Positions 16,235 through 24,222 of a stretch of DNA of 35,619 bases are shown here, piece after piece. The stretch is from Alphaproteobacteria bacterium (GTDB lineage Bacteria; Pseudomonadota; Alphaproteobacteria; Rhodobacterales; Rhodobacteraceae). The notes under the pieces were generated by a model that was not told the DNA's origin, searched no databases, and saw nothing but the letters and a program-made list of their open reading frames with translations. The position numbers and the translations under genes are program-made. The stretch is from positions 1 through 35,619 of the forward strand of contig JAUHWP010000020.1 in NCBI GenBank assembly GCA_030424645.1, read 5' to 3'. Each line of letters starts with the position of its first letter. The stretch's first letter is position 1.

Positions 16235-17887
16235 ATGCTGCGTGGTCTTGATATTCGTGACCTTCTGATCATCGACCGGCTGGAGCTTGAGTTTCAGCCG
16301 GGGCTGAACGTGCTGACCGGGGAAACCGGCGCGGGGAAATCCATCCTGCTGGACAGTCTGGGGTTCGTTCTGGGCTGGCGCGGGCGGGCCGATCTGGTGC
16401 GTGCCGGGGCCGAACAGGGCGAGGTGACTGCGGTTTTTGATTTGCCGAACAGCCATCCCGCGCGGGCGGTGCTGGACGAGGCGGGCATCCCGGTCGAGGA
16501 CGAGCTGGTGCTGCGCCGGGTGAACCGCGCGGACGGCCGCAAGACCGCATGGGTCAACGACCGCCGTGCCTCGGGTGATGTGCTGCGCGCCTTGTCCGAT
16601 ACGCTGGTCGAGTTGCATGGGCAGCAAGACGACCGGGGGCTTCTGAACCCCCGCGTGCATCGGCAATTGCTGGATGAGTTTGGCGGGCTGGGCCCACAGG
16701 TCGACGCCGTGCGTGTTGCGTGGCGCGAGGTGTCGCAGGCGCAAAAGACGCTGGATCAGGCGCGCTCCGATCTGGCGGCAGCGCAGGCCGAGGAAGAGTT
16801 CCTGCGCCATGCCGTTGGGGAGTTGGACGCGCTGGCGCCGATCCCGGGCGAGGACGCCGAGTTGGACAGCCGCCGCCGGTTGATGCAGGCCGCCGAACGG
16901 ATCGGCGAGGATATCACCAAGGCCCATCAGGCCCTGTCCTCGGGCGAAGGGGCCGAGGCACGCATGGGCGATGCGCTGCGCTGGCTGGAGGGGGCCGCCG
17001 ATCAGGCGGGCGAAACCCTGGACCCGCCGATCTCGGCGCTTGGGCGCGCGTTGTCCGAACTGGGCGACGCCGTGCAGGGGGTCGAGGCCGCGCTGGACAC
17101 CCTGTCCTTCAACCCGCACGAGCTTGAGATGGTCGAGGAACGGCTGTTCGCGATCCGCGCAATGGCCCGAAAGCACCAGGTTGCCCCGGACGATCTGGGG
17201 GCGTTTGCCGAAGACCTGCGCGCACGGCTGGAGGCGTTGGATGCGGGCGCAGAGGCGATTGACGGGCTGGAGCGGGATCTGGCCACCGCGCAAGCCCGTT
17301 ATGATGTCGCCGCCGATGCACTGACCTGCGCCCGTCAGGCCGCCGCCACCGCGCTGGATGCGGCGATGAGCACTGAACTTGCCCCATTGAAGATGGAACG
17401 CGCCGTGTTCACCACCGAGCTGACCATCGGTGACGGTGGGCCCGAGGGGCGCGATCAGGTGACTTTCACCGTTGCAACCAACCCCGGTGCCCCCGCCGGC
17501 CCCTTGAACAAGATTGCATCAGGCGGCGAATTGAGCCGCTTCCTGCTCGCGCTGAAGGTCTGCCTGACCCGCGAATCCGACGGGTTGACGATGATCTTTG
17601 ATGAAATTGATCGCGGTGTCGGCGGGGCCACCGCCGATGCGGTCGGACGGCGTCTGGCGTCCCTGTCGCAAGGCGGGCAGGTGCTGGTGGTGACCCATAG
17701 CCCGCAGGTCGCGGCCTTGGGCGATCATCATTGGCAGGTGCAGAAGACCGTGGCGCAGGGTATGACGTTGACGACGGTCAACCCGCTGGATGCGCCCGCC
17801 CGCGTGGACGAGGTGGCGCGGATGATTTCCGGCGATACAATCACCGATGCGGGGCGCGCCGCCGCGCGCGAGCTTCTGGGCGGATAA
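16235..17887 (+). CDS. recN: DNA repair protein RecN
   Basis: A 550-residue SMC-like ATPase that acts early in double-strand-break repair by recombination in the cytoplasm. The N-terminal MLRGLDIRDLLIIDRLELEFQ and the Walker A GETGAGKS (29-36) form the N half of the ATPase head. A central coiled-coil region rich in Ala, Glu and Arg follows (about 150-380). The C half has the signature IASGGELSRFLLALK, the Walker B MIFDEIDRGVGG and the D-loop to H-loop VLVVTHSPQVAALGDHH. The length is typical. Its end lies six bases from the end of the convergent flavoprotein gene, with no terminator visible between them. Confidence 0.96.
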   Translation: MLRGLDIRDLLIIDRLELEFQPGLNVLTGETGAGKSILLDSLGFVLGWRGRADLVRAGAEQGEVTAVFDLPNSHPARAVLDEAGIPVEDELVLRRVNRADGRKTAWVNDRRASGDVLRALSDTLVELHGQQDDRGLLNPRVHRQLLDEFGGLGPQVDAVRVAWREVSQAQKTLDQARSDLAAAQAEEEFLRHAVGELDALAPIPGEDAELDSRRRLMQAAERIGEDITKAHQALSSGEGAEARMGDALRWLEGAADQAGETLDPPISALGRALSELGDAVQGVEAALDTLSFNPHELEMVEERLFAIRAMARKHQVAPDDLGAFAEDLRARLEALDAGAEAIDGLERDLATAQARYDVAADALTCARQAAATALDAAMSTELAPLKMERAVFTTELTIGDGGPEGRDQVTFTVATNPGAPAGPLNKIASGGELSRFLLALKVCLTRESDGLTMIFDEIDRGVGGATADAVGRRLASLSQGGQVLVVTHSPQVAALGDHHWQVQKTVAQGMTLTTVNPLDAPARVDEVARMISGDTITDAGRAAARELLGG

Positions 17888-17893
17888 GCTCCG

Positions 17894-19267
17894 TTACCCC
17901 TGCGGCACCAGCTTGCCGGGGTTCAGGATACCCTTGGGGTCCAGTGCCGCCTTGATGTCGCCCATCACGTGCCAGGCCGGGCCGTGCTCCGCCTCCATCA
18001 ACCCCAGCTTGCCCATGCCGATGCCATGTTCGCCGGTGATCGTGCCGCCCATCGCAAGGGCGCGGGCGCTCATCCGGGCCGCAAGGTCTTTGGCAGTGGC
18101 TTTCTCGGCCTCGTTGCCGTCTTCGATCAGAAGGGCCGCGTGGAAATTGCCGTCGCCCACATGGCCCAGGATCGGCCCCATCAGGCCCGAGGCCGCGATA
18201 TCGGCCTGCGTTTCGGTAATGGTGTCAGCGAGTTTCGAGATCGGCACGCAGATATCGGTGACCACCGCGCGCGCGCCGGGGCGCAGCGACAGGATCGCAT
18301 AGAAGGCGTGGTGACGGATTTTCCACAGCGCATTGCGATCTTCGGTCCTTGTGGCGTGTTCGTATCCGGTGGCGCCAAAATCTTCTGCGATCTCGCCAAA
18401 GGCCTCGCTGGCCTCGGCCACGCTTGTCGGGCTGCCGTGAAATTCGACCAGCAGGTGTGGACATTCGGGCATGTCGGTGCCCGCATAGCCGTTGAAGGCG
18501 CGGGCTGATGCCGCGTCCACGAATTCGATCCGCGCCATCGGGATGCCCATCTGGATCACCTGTTGCACCGCCCCCACGGCTGACGCCATGTCCGGGAAGG
18601 CGCAGATGCCCGCGCTGATTTGTTCGGGCGTGCCATGCAGGCGCAGGGTCAGTTCGGTGATGATGCCCAACGTGCCCTCGGACCCCAGAAACAGCGCGGT
18701 CAGGTCATAGCCCGACGCGGATTTCGCCGCGCGGGACCCTGTCCTGATCACCCGCCCGTCGGCCAACACCACGGTCAGGCCAGCCACGTTGTCGCGCATT
18801 GACCCATAGCGCACCGTCGTGGTTCCCGAGGCGCGCGTCGCCGCCATCCCGCCGATCGAGGCATTGGCGCCCGGATCGACCGGAAAGAATACGCCCAGTG
18901 TGCGCAATTCGTGGTTCAGCTCTTCGCGGGTAACACCGGGCTGCACAACGGCGACCATGTCGCCGGGATCGGTGGAAACCACGCGGTTCATTCGCGACAT
19001 GTCCAGACACAGCCCACCCATCGGCGCGCTGGTATGCCCTTCCAGCGACGTGCCTGCGCCATAGGCGATGACGGGGATATTGGCTTGGTTGCACAGACGC
19101 AGAATCCCGCTGACCTCGTCGGTGGTCTCGGGCCATGCGACCGCGTCGGGCGGGGCCGGGGCAAAATGGCTTTCCGAACCGCCATGTTGCGACAGATCGG
19201 ACTTGGAGCGGCTGAGCCGATCGCCTAGCATGGACGAAAGCTCGGTAAACACGGTGTCGATGGTCAT
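17894..19267 (-). CDS. FAD-linked D-lactate/glycolate-type dehydrogenase
   Basis: A 457-residue flavoprotein of the GlcD/D-lactate dehydrogenase (VAO/PCMH) family, which oxidises 2-hydroxy acids and passes electrons onward. The FAD-binding domain shows IPVIAYGAGTSLEGHT, VVQPGVTREELNHEL and FPVDPGANASIGGMAATRASGTTTVRYGSM. The C-terminal FAD-oxidase domain has GPILGHVGDGNFHAALL with the metal-binding histidine, and ends GTITGEHGIGMGKLGLM. This pattern resembles the mitochondrial LDHD-type D-lactate dehydrogenase more than the GlcD subunit, but the substrate cannot be assigned from sequence. The start at 19267 is chosen because GGAGG lies five bases upstream; the frame is open to 19345 inside the next gene. 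It is divergent from the ClC gene across 76 bases. Confidence 0.9.
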   Translation of the reverse strand: MTIDTVFTELSSMLGDRLSRSKSDLSQHGGSESHFAPAPPDAVAWPETTDEVSGILRLCNQANIPVIAYGAGTSLEGHTSAPMGGLCLDMSRMNRVVSTDPGDMVAVVQPGVTREELNHELRTLGVFFPVDPGANASIGGMAATRASGTTTVRYGSMRDNVAGLTVVLADGRVIRTGSRAAKSASGYDLTALFLGSEGTLGIITELTLRLHGTPEQISAGICAFPDMASAVGAVQQVIQMGIPMARIEFVDAASARAFNGYAGTDMPECPHLLVEFHGSPTSVAEASEAFGEIAEDFGATGYEHATRTEDRNALWKIRHHAFYAILSLRPGARAVVTDICVPISKLADTITETQADIAASGLMGPILGHVGDGNFHAALLIEDGNEAEKATAKDLAARMSARALAMGGTITGEHGIGMGKLGLMEAEHGPAWHVMGDIKAALDPKGILNPGKLVPQG

Positions 19268-19272
19268 CCCAT

Positions 19273-19277
19273 CCTCC
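19273..19277 (-). promoter_or_regulatory. Ribosome binding site fixing the flavoprotein start
   Basis: GGAGG on the minus strand, five bases before the ATG at 19267. It excludes the longer frame that would start at 19345, inside the divergent gene. Confidence 0.65.
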
Positions 19278-19343
19278 CCAGCAAAGCCGGAACAACTTAT
19301 GGTAAATGCGTGATCTTGGGAAGGGCCGCGCGGGCGGGGGACC

Positions 19344-21032
19344 ATGCCTAATCGGCTAAAATTGTTCTTATATCGCGCGTGGCGCGATTTGCGAAAGCGA
19401 AGCTCTACCGGCTGGCATATTCTGATCGAAAAAGGGCCGAGCCAGGTGCAATTCTGGGTGATTGCGCTGGTGATCGGGATCGCCTCGGGCTTTGCTGCGC
19501 TGGGATTCCGAAAGGGAATCGAAACGCTTCAGGCCGCGCTCTATGGCACCGACGATCTGGCGCATCTGCACAGCTTTGCCGGGACGCTGCCGTGGTATTG
19601 GGTGCTGCTTTTGCCCGCCCTTGGCGGTCTGGTCGTCGGGATCATCCTGAACTGGTTTACGCCTGATGGCCGGGTGCGCGCGGTGGCCGATGTCATCGAA
19701 GGCGCCGCCTTGTGGGATGGGCGGGTCGAGAAACGCGCGGGCCTTGGCTCGGCGCTGGCGTCGTTGATCACGCTGTCGACCGGCGGATCGTCGGGGCGCG
19801 AAGGCCCGGTGGTGCACCTTGCCGCCGTGATCTCAAGCTGGGTGTCGGCGCGGATCAATGCCAATGGCATGACCGGGCGCGACCTGCTGGGCTGTGCCGT
19901 CGCGGCGGCGGTGTCGGCCAGCTTCAATGCCCCGATCGCGGGGGCGCTGTTCGCGCTTGAGGTCGTGCTGCGCCACTTCGCTGTGCATGCCTTTGCCCCC
20001 ATCGCCATCGCGTCGGTCGCGGGCACGGTGATCAATCGCATCGAATATGGCGACGTGACCGAGTTCATCCTGCCCGCCGAAGGGTCGCTGGCCTTCTATG
20101 TCGAACTGCCGGCATTCCTGCTGCTGGGCATGGTCTGTGGCGTCGTTTCCGTGATCCTGATGCGGTCGATCTTCTGGGCCGATGACATTGGCGATGCCGT
20201 TCAGAAAGCCTTGCGCCTGCCAAAAGTGTTGCGCCCTGCCTGTGCCGGGCTGATCCTTGGCGCCATCGCGATCTGGTATCCGCATATCATCGGGGTCGGG
20301 TATGAGACCACCTCGGTCGCCCTGACCGGGGGGCTGGGGCTGCAACTGGCGATCACCTTCGTCGTCGTGAAGGTTGCCGCCGTGGCCATCACCATGGCCG
20401 GGCGCATGGGGGGCGGGGTGTTTTCCCCCGCGCTGATGGTCGGGGCGTTGACGGGTCTGGCCTTCGGGATCGTCGCCACGGCGGTATTCCCGGATGTGTC
20501 GGGGTCCGAGACCCTCTATGCGCTGGCGGGCATGGGCGCGGTTGCTGCCGCTGTGCTGGGCGCCCCCATTTCCACCACGCTGATCGTGTTTGAACTGACC
20601 GGGGACTGGCAGACCGGGATCGCGGTGATGGCGGCGGTGTCGCTGTCAACGGCATTGGCCAGCCGCTGGGTGGATCGGTCCTTCTTCCTGACCCAGCTTG
20701 AACGGCGCGGCGTGCATCTGGCGGCTGGGCCGCAAGCCTATCTGTTGTCCACCGTGCGCATCGCTTCGGTGATGCGCGACCGTGATCACGACAAGGCGGC
20801 GAACGAAGAACAGTGCTGGGAGTTGATCGAGCAGGGCGTCTATATCGACGGGAACGCCACGCTTGAGGCGGTGATGCCGATGTTCGAAACCTCGGCGGCG
20901 CGGTTCATCCCGGTGGTCACACTGGGCGGCGAGGGCGACCCGCCCGAACTGTGGGGGGCGGTGTTTCAGGTCGATGCGCTGAAGGCGTTCAACCGGGCAC
21001 TGGCCGAAACCGCGGCCGAGGAACACAGCTAG
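19344..21032 (+). CDS. ClC-family chloride channel/transporter
   Basis: A 562-residue ClC protein with about sixteen hydrophobic helices and a C-terminal cytosolic region. The gating glutamate is conserved in [12 protein letters not shown] (GREGP at 151-155, E153), and [12 protein letters not shown] carries the GxFxP motif. Other pore positions differ from the E. coli antiporter. The GSGIP segment aligns with RAVAD (112-116), so the selectivity serine is Ala. The internal proton glutamate is Val ([11 protein letters not shown]207). The tyrosine after the LVFELTG-type helix is Trp (LTGDWQTG). The C-terminal 90 residues ([17 protein letters not shown] to the end) look like a single degenerate CBS domain. 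A GGGGGA site precedes the ATG. The stop shares CTAG with the convergent rsmA stop. Whether it is a channel or an antiporter cannot be settled here. Confidence 0.9.
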   Translation: MPNRLKLFLYRAWRDLRKRSSTGWHILIEKGPSQVQFWVIALVIGIASGFAALGFRKGIETLQAALYGTDDLAHLHSFAGTLPWYWVLLLPALGGLVVGIILNWFTPDGRVRAVADVIEGAALWDGRVEKRAGLGSALASLITLSTGGSSGREGPVVHLAAVISSWVSARINANGMTGRDLLGCAVAAAVSASFNAPIAGALFALEVVLRHFAVHAFAPIAIASVAGTVINRIEYGDVTEFILPAEGSLAFYVELPAFLLLGMVCGVVSVILMRSIFWADDIGDAVQKALRLPKVLRPACAGLILGAIAIWYPHIIGVGYETTSVALTGGLGLQLAITFVVVKVAAVAITMAGRMGGGVFSPALMVGALTGLAFGIVATAVFPDVSGSETLYALAGMGAVAAAVLGAPISTTLIVFELTGDWQTGIAVMAAVSLSTALASRWVDRSFFLTQLERRGVHLAAGPQAYLLSTVRIASVMRDRDHDKAANEEQCWELIEQGVYIDGNATLEAVMPMFETSAARFIPVVTLGGEGDPPELWGAVFQVDALKAFNRALAETAAEEHS

Positions 21033-21883
21033 GCTTTTGCAGACCCGTCGTCCAGCGCGCGGCTGAGGGCGCAGAAGGCTTCGATCCCGATCTCTTCCGC
21101 CCGCGCGGTCGGCTTGATCCCGACCGAGGTCAGCACCTCCTCGATCTGCGGATGTAACCCCTTCAGCGAGGCCCGCAGCATCTTGCGGCGCTGTCCAAAA
21201 GCCTTCGCCACAAGCGTTTGCAACTTTTCAGCGTCCGCTGGGAACCGGGGTTCGGGCAGGGCGTCGAAATGCACCACGGCGGAATGGATCTTGGGGGGCG
21301 GGGTGAAGGCTTCGGGCGGCAGTTCCATCACCACGCGCGGGGTGGTGCGCCATTGGGACAGCACCGCCAGACGACCGTATTTCTTGGATCCGGGTTGTGC
21401 GACGATCCGTTCGGCGACCTCTTTCTGGAACATCAGCGTCAGGCTGTCCCAGACCGGCGGCCAACTGGGCGGCGTCAACCATCGCACCAGAAGCTCGGTG
21501 CCCACGTTGTAAGGCAGGTTGGCGACGATCCGAATGGGGGGCGTCAGATGGTCCAGCGGATCAAGTTCAAGCGCGTCGGCGTTGATCACCTGAAGCCGGT
21601 CGGGATAGACCGCCTGTATCTCGGCCAAGGGTGCCATGGCGCGGCTGTCCTTTTCGACCGCCAGCACCTTGCGCGCGCCTTCGACCAGCAGTCCACGCGT
21701 CAGCCCGCCGGGGCCGGGGCCGATTTCCAGCACGTCCGAGTGTGCCAGGTCGCCCGCCTGCCGCGCGATCTTGGCGGTCAGGTTCAGATCCAAGAGGAAG
21801 TTCTGCCCAAGCGATTTCTTGGCGATCAGGCCATGGGTCGCGATCACCTCGCGCAGGGGGGGCAGGCCGTCGATCTGGCTCAT
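21029..21883 (-). CDS. rsmA: 16S rRNA (adenine1518/1519-N6) dimethyltransferase RsmA/KsgA
   Basis: A 284-residue SAM-dependent methyltransferase that dimethylates two adjacent adenines in helix 45 of 16S rRNA late in 30S assembly. The opening [16 protein letters not shown], the SAM-binding [16 protein letters not shown], the [11 protein letters not shown] acidic motif and the catalytic [11 protein letters not shown] are all in place, with the C-terminal helical domain after [13 protein letters not shown]. The start at 21883 is chosen because its ATG overlaps the pdxA stop (ATGA); an ATG five codons upstream is the alternative. It is the last gene of the lptF operon and ends in a four-base CTAG overlap with the ClC gene. 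Confidence 0.96.
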   Translation of the reverse strand: MSQIDGLPPLREVIATHGLIAKKSLGQNFLLDLNLTAKIARQAGDLAHSDVLEIGPGPGGLTRGLLVEGARKVLAVEKDSRAMAPLAEIQAVYPDRLQVINADALELDPLDHLTPPIRIVANLPYNVGTELLVRWLTPPSWPPVWDSLTLMFQKEVAERIVAQPGSKKYGRLAVLSQWRTTPRVVMELPPEAFTPPPKIHSAVVHFDALPEPRFPADAEKLQTLVAKAFGQRRKMLRASLKGLHPQIEEVLTSVGIKPTARAEEIGIEAFCALSRALDDGSAKA

Positions 21884-22881
21884 GCAGATTGTTCCCATCG
21901 GCTGCGCCCCATCTGATGCGCCATGCGCAGCGCGGCGATCAAAGAGCTTGGGTCTGCCTTGCCGGAGCCTGCGATGTCGAACGCGGTGCCATGATCCGGC
22001 GAGGTGCGCACAAACGGCAGGCCCAGTGTGACATTCACACCGCCTGCAAAGTCGATGGTCTTGATCGGGATCAGTGCTTGATCGTGATACATGCAGATCG
22101 CCGCGTCATAGCCCGCCCGCGCGGTGGCATGAAACATCGTGTCAGCCGATTGCGGCCCGATCAGGTCAATCCCATCATCGCGCAGGTCGTCCAGCAAGGG
22201 GGAAATCATCTCGATCTCGTCCATCCCCATCGCGCCGCCTTCCCCGGCATGGGGGTTCAACCCGGCCACGGCAATACGAGGCGCGGGGATGCCAAAATCG
22301 TGGATCAGGGCCTGATGGGTGGTGCGAATGACCTGTGCCAGCAGGTCACGGGTCAGCGCCTTCGGCACATCGGCAAGGGCGATATGGATGGTGGCGGGCA
22401 CGACGCGCAATTCGTCGCAGGCCAGCATCATCACCACATCCGCCCCGCCCGCCAGATGGGCCAGAAATTCGGTATGACCGGGAAAGGCAAAGCCTGCGCC
22501 GTCCTTCAGGGCCTTCTTGTGGATCGGGTTGGTGCAGACCGCCAAAGCCTTGCCCGCGCGGGTCAGATCGACCGCCCGTTCGATCACGTCAATCACGTGC
22601 CGTGCATGGTCGGGCTGTGGCTGGCCGGGGTGGCGGGGGGTGCCAAATGCGTGGCGCAGCACCGGCAGGCTGGGCGCGGTCGGCGCGTCGGCGGGCGCGG
22701 TGATCTCGGTATACGCGGTGCCGTCTGGCAGATGCGCGGGATCACCGATCACGAAGAACGGCACCTCACCTTGCAGGGCATCAAAGGCGGGGCCTGCGAT
22801 ATCGGGTCCAATCCCGGCCGGTTCGCCGATGGTCAAGGCCACCGGCGGCAAGCTGTCCGGGGACGGCGTTCTTGCGATCAT
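21880..22881 (-). CDS. pdxA: 4-hydroxythreonine-4-phosphate dehydrogenase PdxA
   Basis: A 333-residue NAD-dependent, metal-requiring enzyme of the DXP-dependent pyridoxal phosphate pathway; it oxidises and decarboxylates 4-phosphohydroxy-L-threonine in the cytoplasm. It begins [16 protein letters not shown]. The metal-binding histidines are visible in [28 protein letters not shown] and [12 protein letters not shown], and the end has [14 protein letters not shown]. The start at 22881 is set by the ATGA overlap with surA; the frame stays open upstream inside surA but that part is a shadow. The order surA-pdxA-rsmA is widely conserved in Proteobacteria and agrees with the assignment. Confidence 0.95.
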   Translation of the reverse strand: MIARTPSPDSLPPVALTIGEPAGIGPDIAGPAFDALQGEVPFFVIGDPAHLPDGTAYTEITAPADAPTAPSLPVLRHAFGTPRHPGQPQPDHARHVIDVIERAVDLTRAGKALAVCTNPIHKKALKDGAGFAFPGHTEFLAHLAGGADVVMMLACDELRVVPATIHIALADVPKALTRDLLAQVIRTTHQALIHDFGIPAPRIAVAGLNPHAGEGGAMGMDEIEMISPLLDDLRDDGIDLIGPQSADTMFHATARAGYDAAICMYHDQALIPIKTIDFAGGVNVTLGLPFVRTSPDHGTAFDIAGSGKADPSSLIAALRMAHQMGRSRWEQSA

Positions 22882-24164
22882 TGACCGCTGTAATCTTCGA
22901 TATGGGCCGCCGCTTTCAATTCGTCCAGATAGGCATTGGCAAAGCTTTGCAGGCGCTGGTTCTGCAATTGCAGCTTGATGTCTTCGCGGCTGACCTCTTC
23001 CGGCAGGTCGCGGGTGCGCGAGCACAACATCAGGAAAACGAGGTTCTGGCCCGAGGCCGAGGTCAGGTTGGTCGACACCTCGCCTTCGTCCAGCTTGGCC
23101 AGTTCCAGCGCGTAGCTGGTGGGAACCTGCGCGATGGGAAGCGCTTCGCGCTGCAATTGTTCGGGCGGAACATCCCCGACGATGCCGAACAGGTCGTTGC
23201 AGGTATCCGCCCGGGCGCGAATTTTCGCCGCTTCGCTCAGCGTGGCTTCCGAACGTCCTCCGGGCAGTTGCAGCGTGGCATAATCCACGGTCACATCGGT
23301 CGGTTCGGGCGCGTCGGTTTCTTCGATGGCGCGCATCTGAAAGACCGCGATGCCGTTCCTGACGGGAATCGGATCGCTGACATGACCGGGGGCGAGCGGC
23401 AGGATCTGCGCGGCGACCGCCGGGGGCAGGTTGGACAGGTCCATCCATTGCAACCTGCCCGAGCGTCCGCGTGACGGGGCAACGGAATACTGCCGCGCCG
23501 CCGCTGCAAAGGCGGGCAGGGTGGTGATCTCGCTGAACTCCGATGCCCGCGCGTTCGATGCCTGCAACTGCGCCGGGGTCTGCGCGGGCAGAACGATCTC
23601 GGACAGAAGGACACGCACACCGGCGCCTGGCCGGGTCAGGGCCAACTGGCGATCCACCTCGTCGTCCGAGACCTGAATGCGCCCGGCCCAGCGGGACCGC
23701 ACGACGGCACGCCAGGCAACACCGCCCGACACGAAATCGCGGAAGGTCTCGGGCGCAATCCCCGCCTGTGCGATGATATTGTTGAAAGCTTCAAGGTCCA
23801 GGTCGAACCGGGCGGTGAATTCCTCCATGCCCGCAAGAATTTCTTCCGCGGTGGGCTTCACATCCGCAATCTCGGCGGCCTGACGTTGCAAAGCCTCGTT
23901 GGTCAGCTGTTCCATTGCCAGTTCCCGCAGGTTGCCCGGCGCTTTCAGGATGGTCAGAAACGCCATGCGTTGCGACAGTTCATAGGCGGTGATCACGCGG
24001 CCGTTGATCTTCTTGACCGGGGCAAACAGGTTCTGCGCGGTTGCAGGTGCCGCGCCCAGCGAGGCGACGACCAGCAATCCGGCCACGAGGGTCGTCGCCA
24101 GACGCCGGATCCAGCGTGGTTTCGACGCTGTGCTGGTGCGACTGTTGATCATGCGTTTCGCCAT
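22878..24164 (-). CDS. surA: Periplasmic chaperone/peptidyl-prolyl isomerase SurA
   Basis: A 428-residue exported protein that escorts outer-membrane proteins, including LptD, through the periplasm. A basic N-region and hydrophobic core end in PATAQ, a likely signal peptidase I site near residue 44. The SurA N-domain follows, with KINGRVITAYELSQRMAFL. One parvulin-like domain is visible (VLLSEIVLPAQ ... APSRGRSGRLQWMDL ... GHVSDPIPVRNGIAVFQM), where E. coli SurA has two. A C-terminal region containing a pair of cysteines (DTCNDLF and LMLCSRT) closes the protein. Start uncertain: 24164 has GGACAGGAC before it, whereas the ATG at 24191 adds nine residues to an already long N-region. It lies 58 bases after lptD. 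Confidence 0.9.
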   Translation of the reverse strand: MAKRMINSRTSTASKPRWIRRLATTLVAGLLVVASLGAAPATAQNLFAPVKKINGRVITAYELSQRMAFLTILKAPGNLRELAMEQLTNEALQRQAAEIADVKPTAEEILAGMEEFTARFDLDLEAFNNIIAQAGIAPETFRDFVSGGVAWRAVVRSRWAGRIQVSDDEVDRQLALTRPGAGVRVLLSEIVLPAQTPAQLQASNARASEFSEITTLPAFAAAARQYSVAPSRGRSGRLQWMDLSNLPPAVAAQILPLAPGHVSDPIPVRNGIAVFQMRAIEETDAPEPTDVTVDYATLQLPGGRSEATLSEAAKIRARADTCNDLFGIVGDVPPEQLQREALPIAQVPTSYALELAKLDEGEVSTNLTSASGQNLVFLMLCSRTRDLPEEVSREDIKLQLQNQRLQSFANAYLDELKAAAHIEDYSGQ

Positions 24165-24222
24165 AGTCCTGTCCGATCTGCTCTTCGTCATCTCAATCTG
24201 TCATCTCAATCGTCGGTTTCAA

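Noticed and set aside
15347-17293. 648-codon open frame on the minus strand opposite bamD and recN
   Set aside because: Long antisense frames are expected in high-GC DNA; the composition (His, Arg, Gln, Gly) is typical of a shadow and both plus-strand genes are secure.
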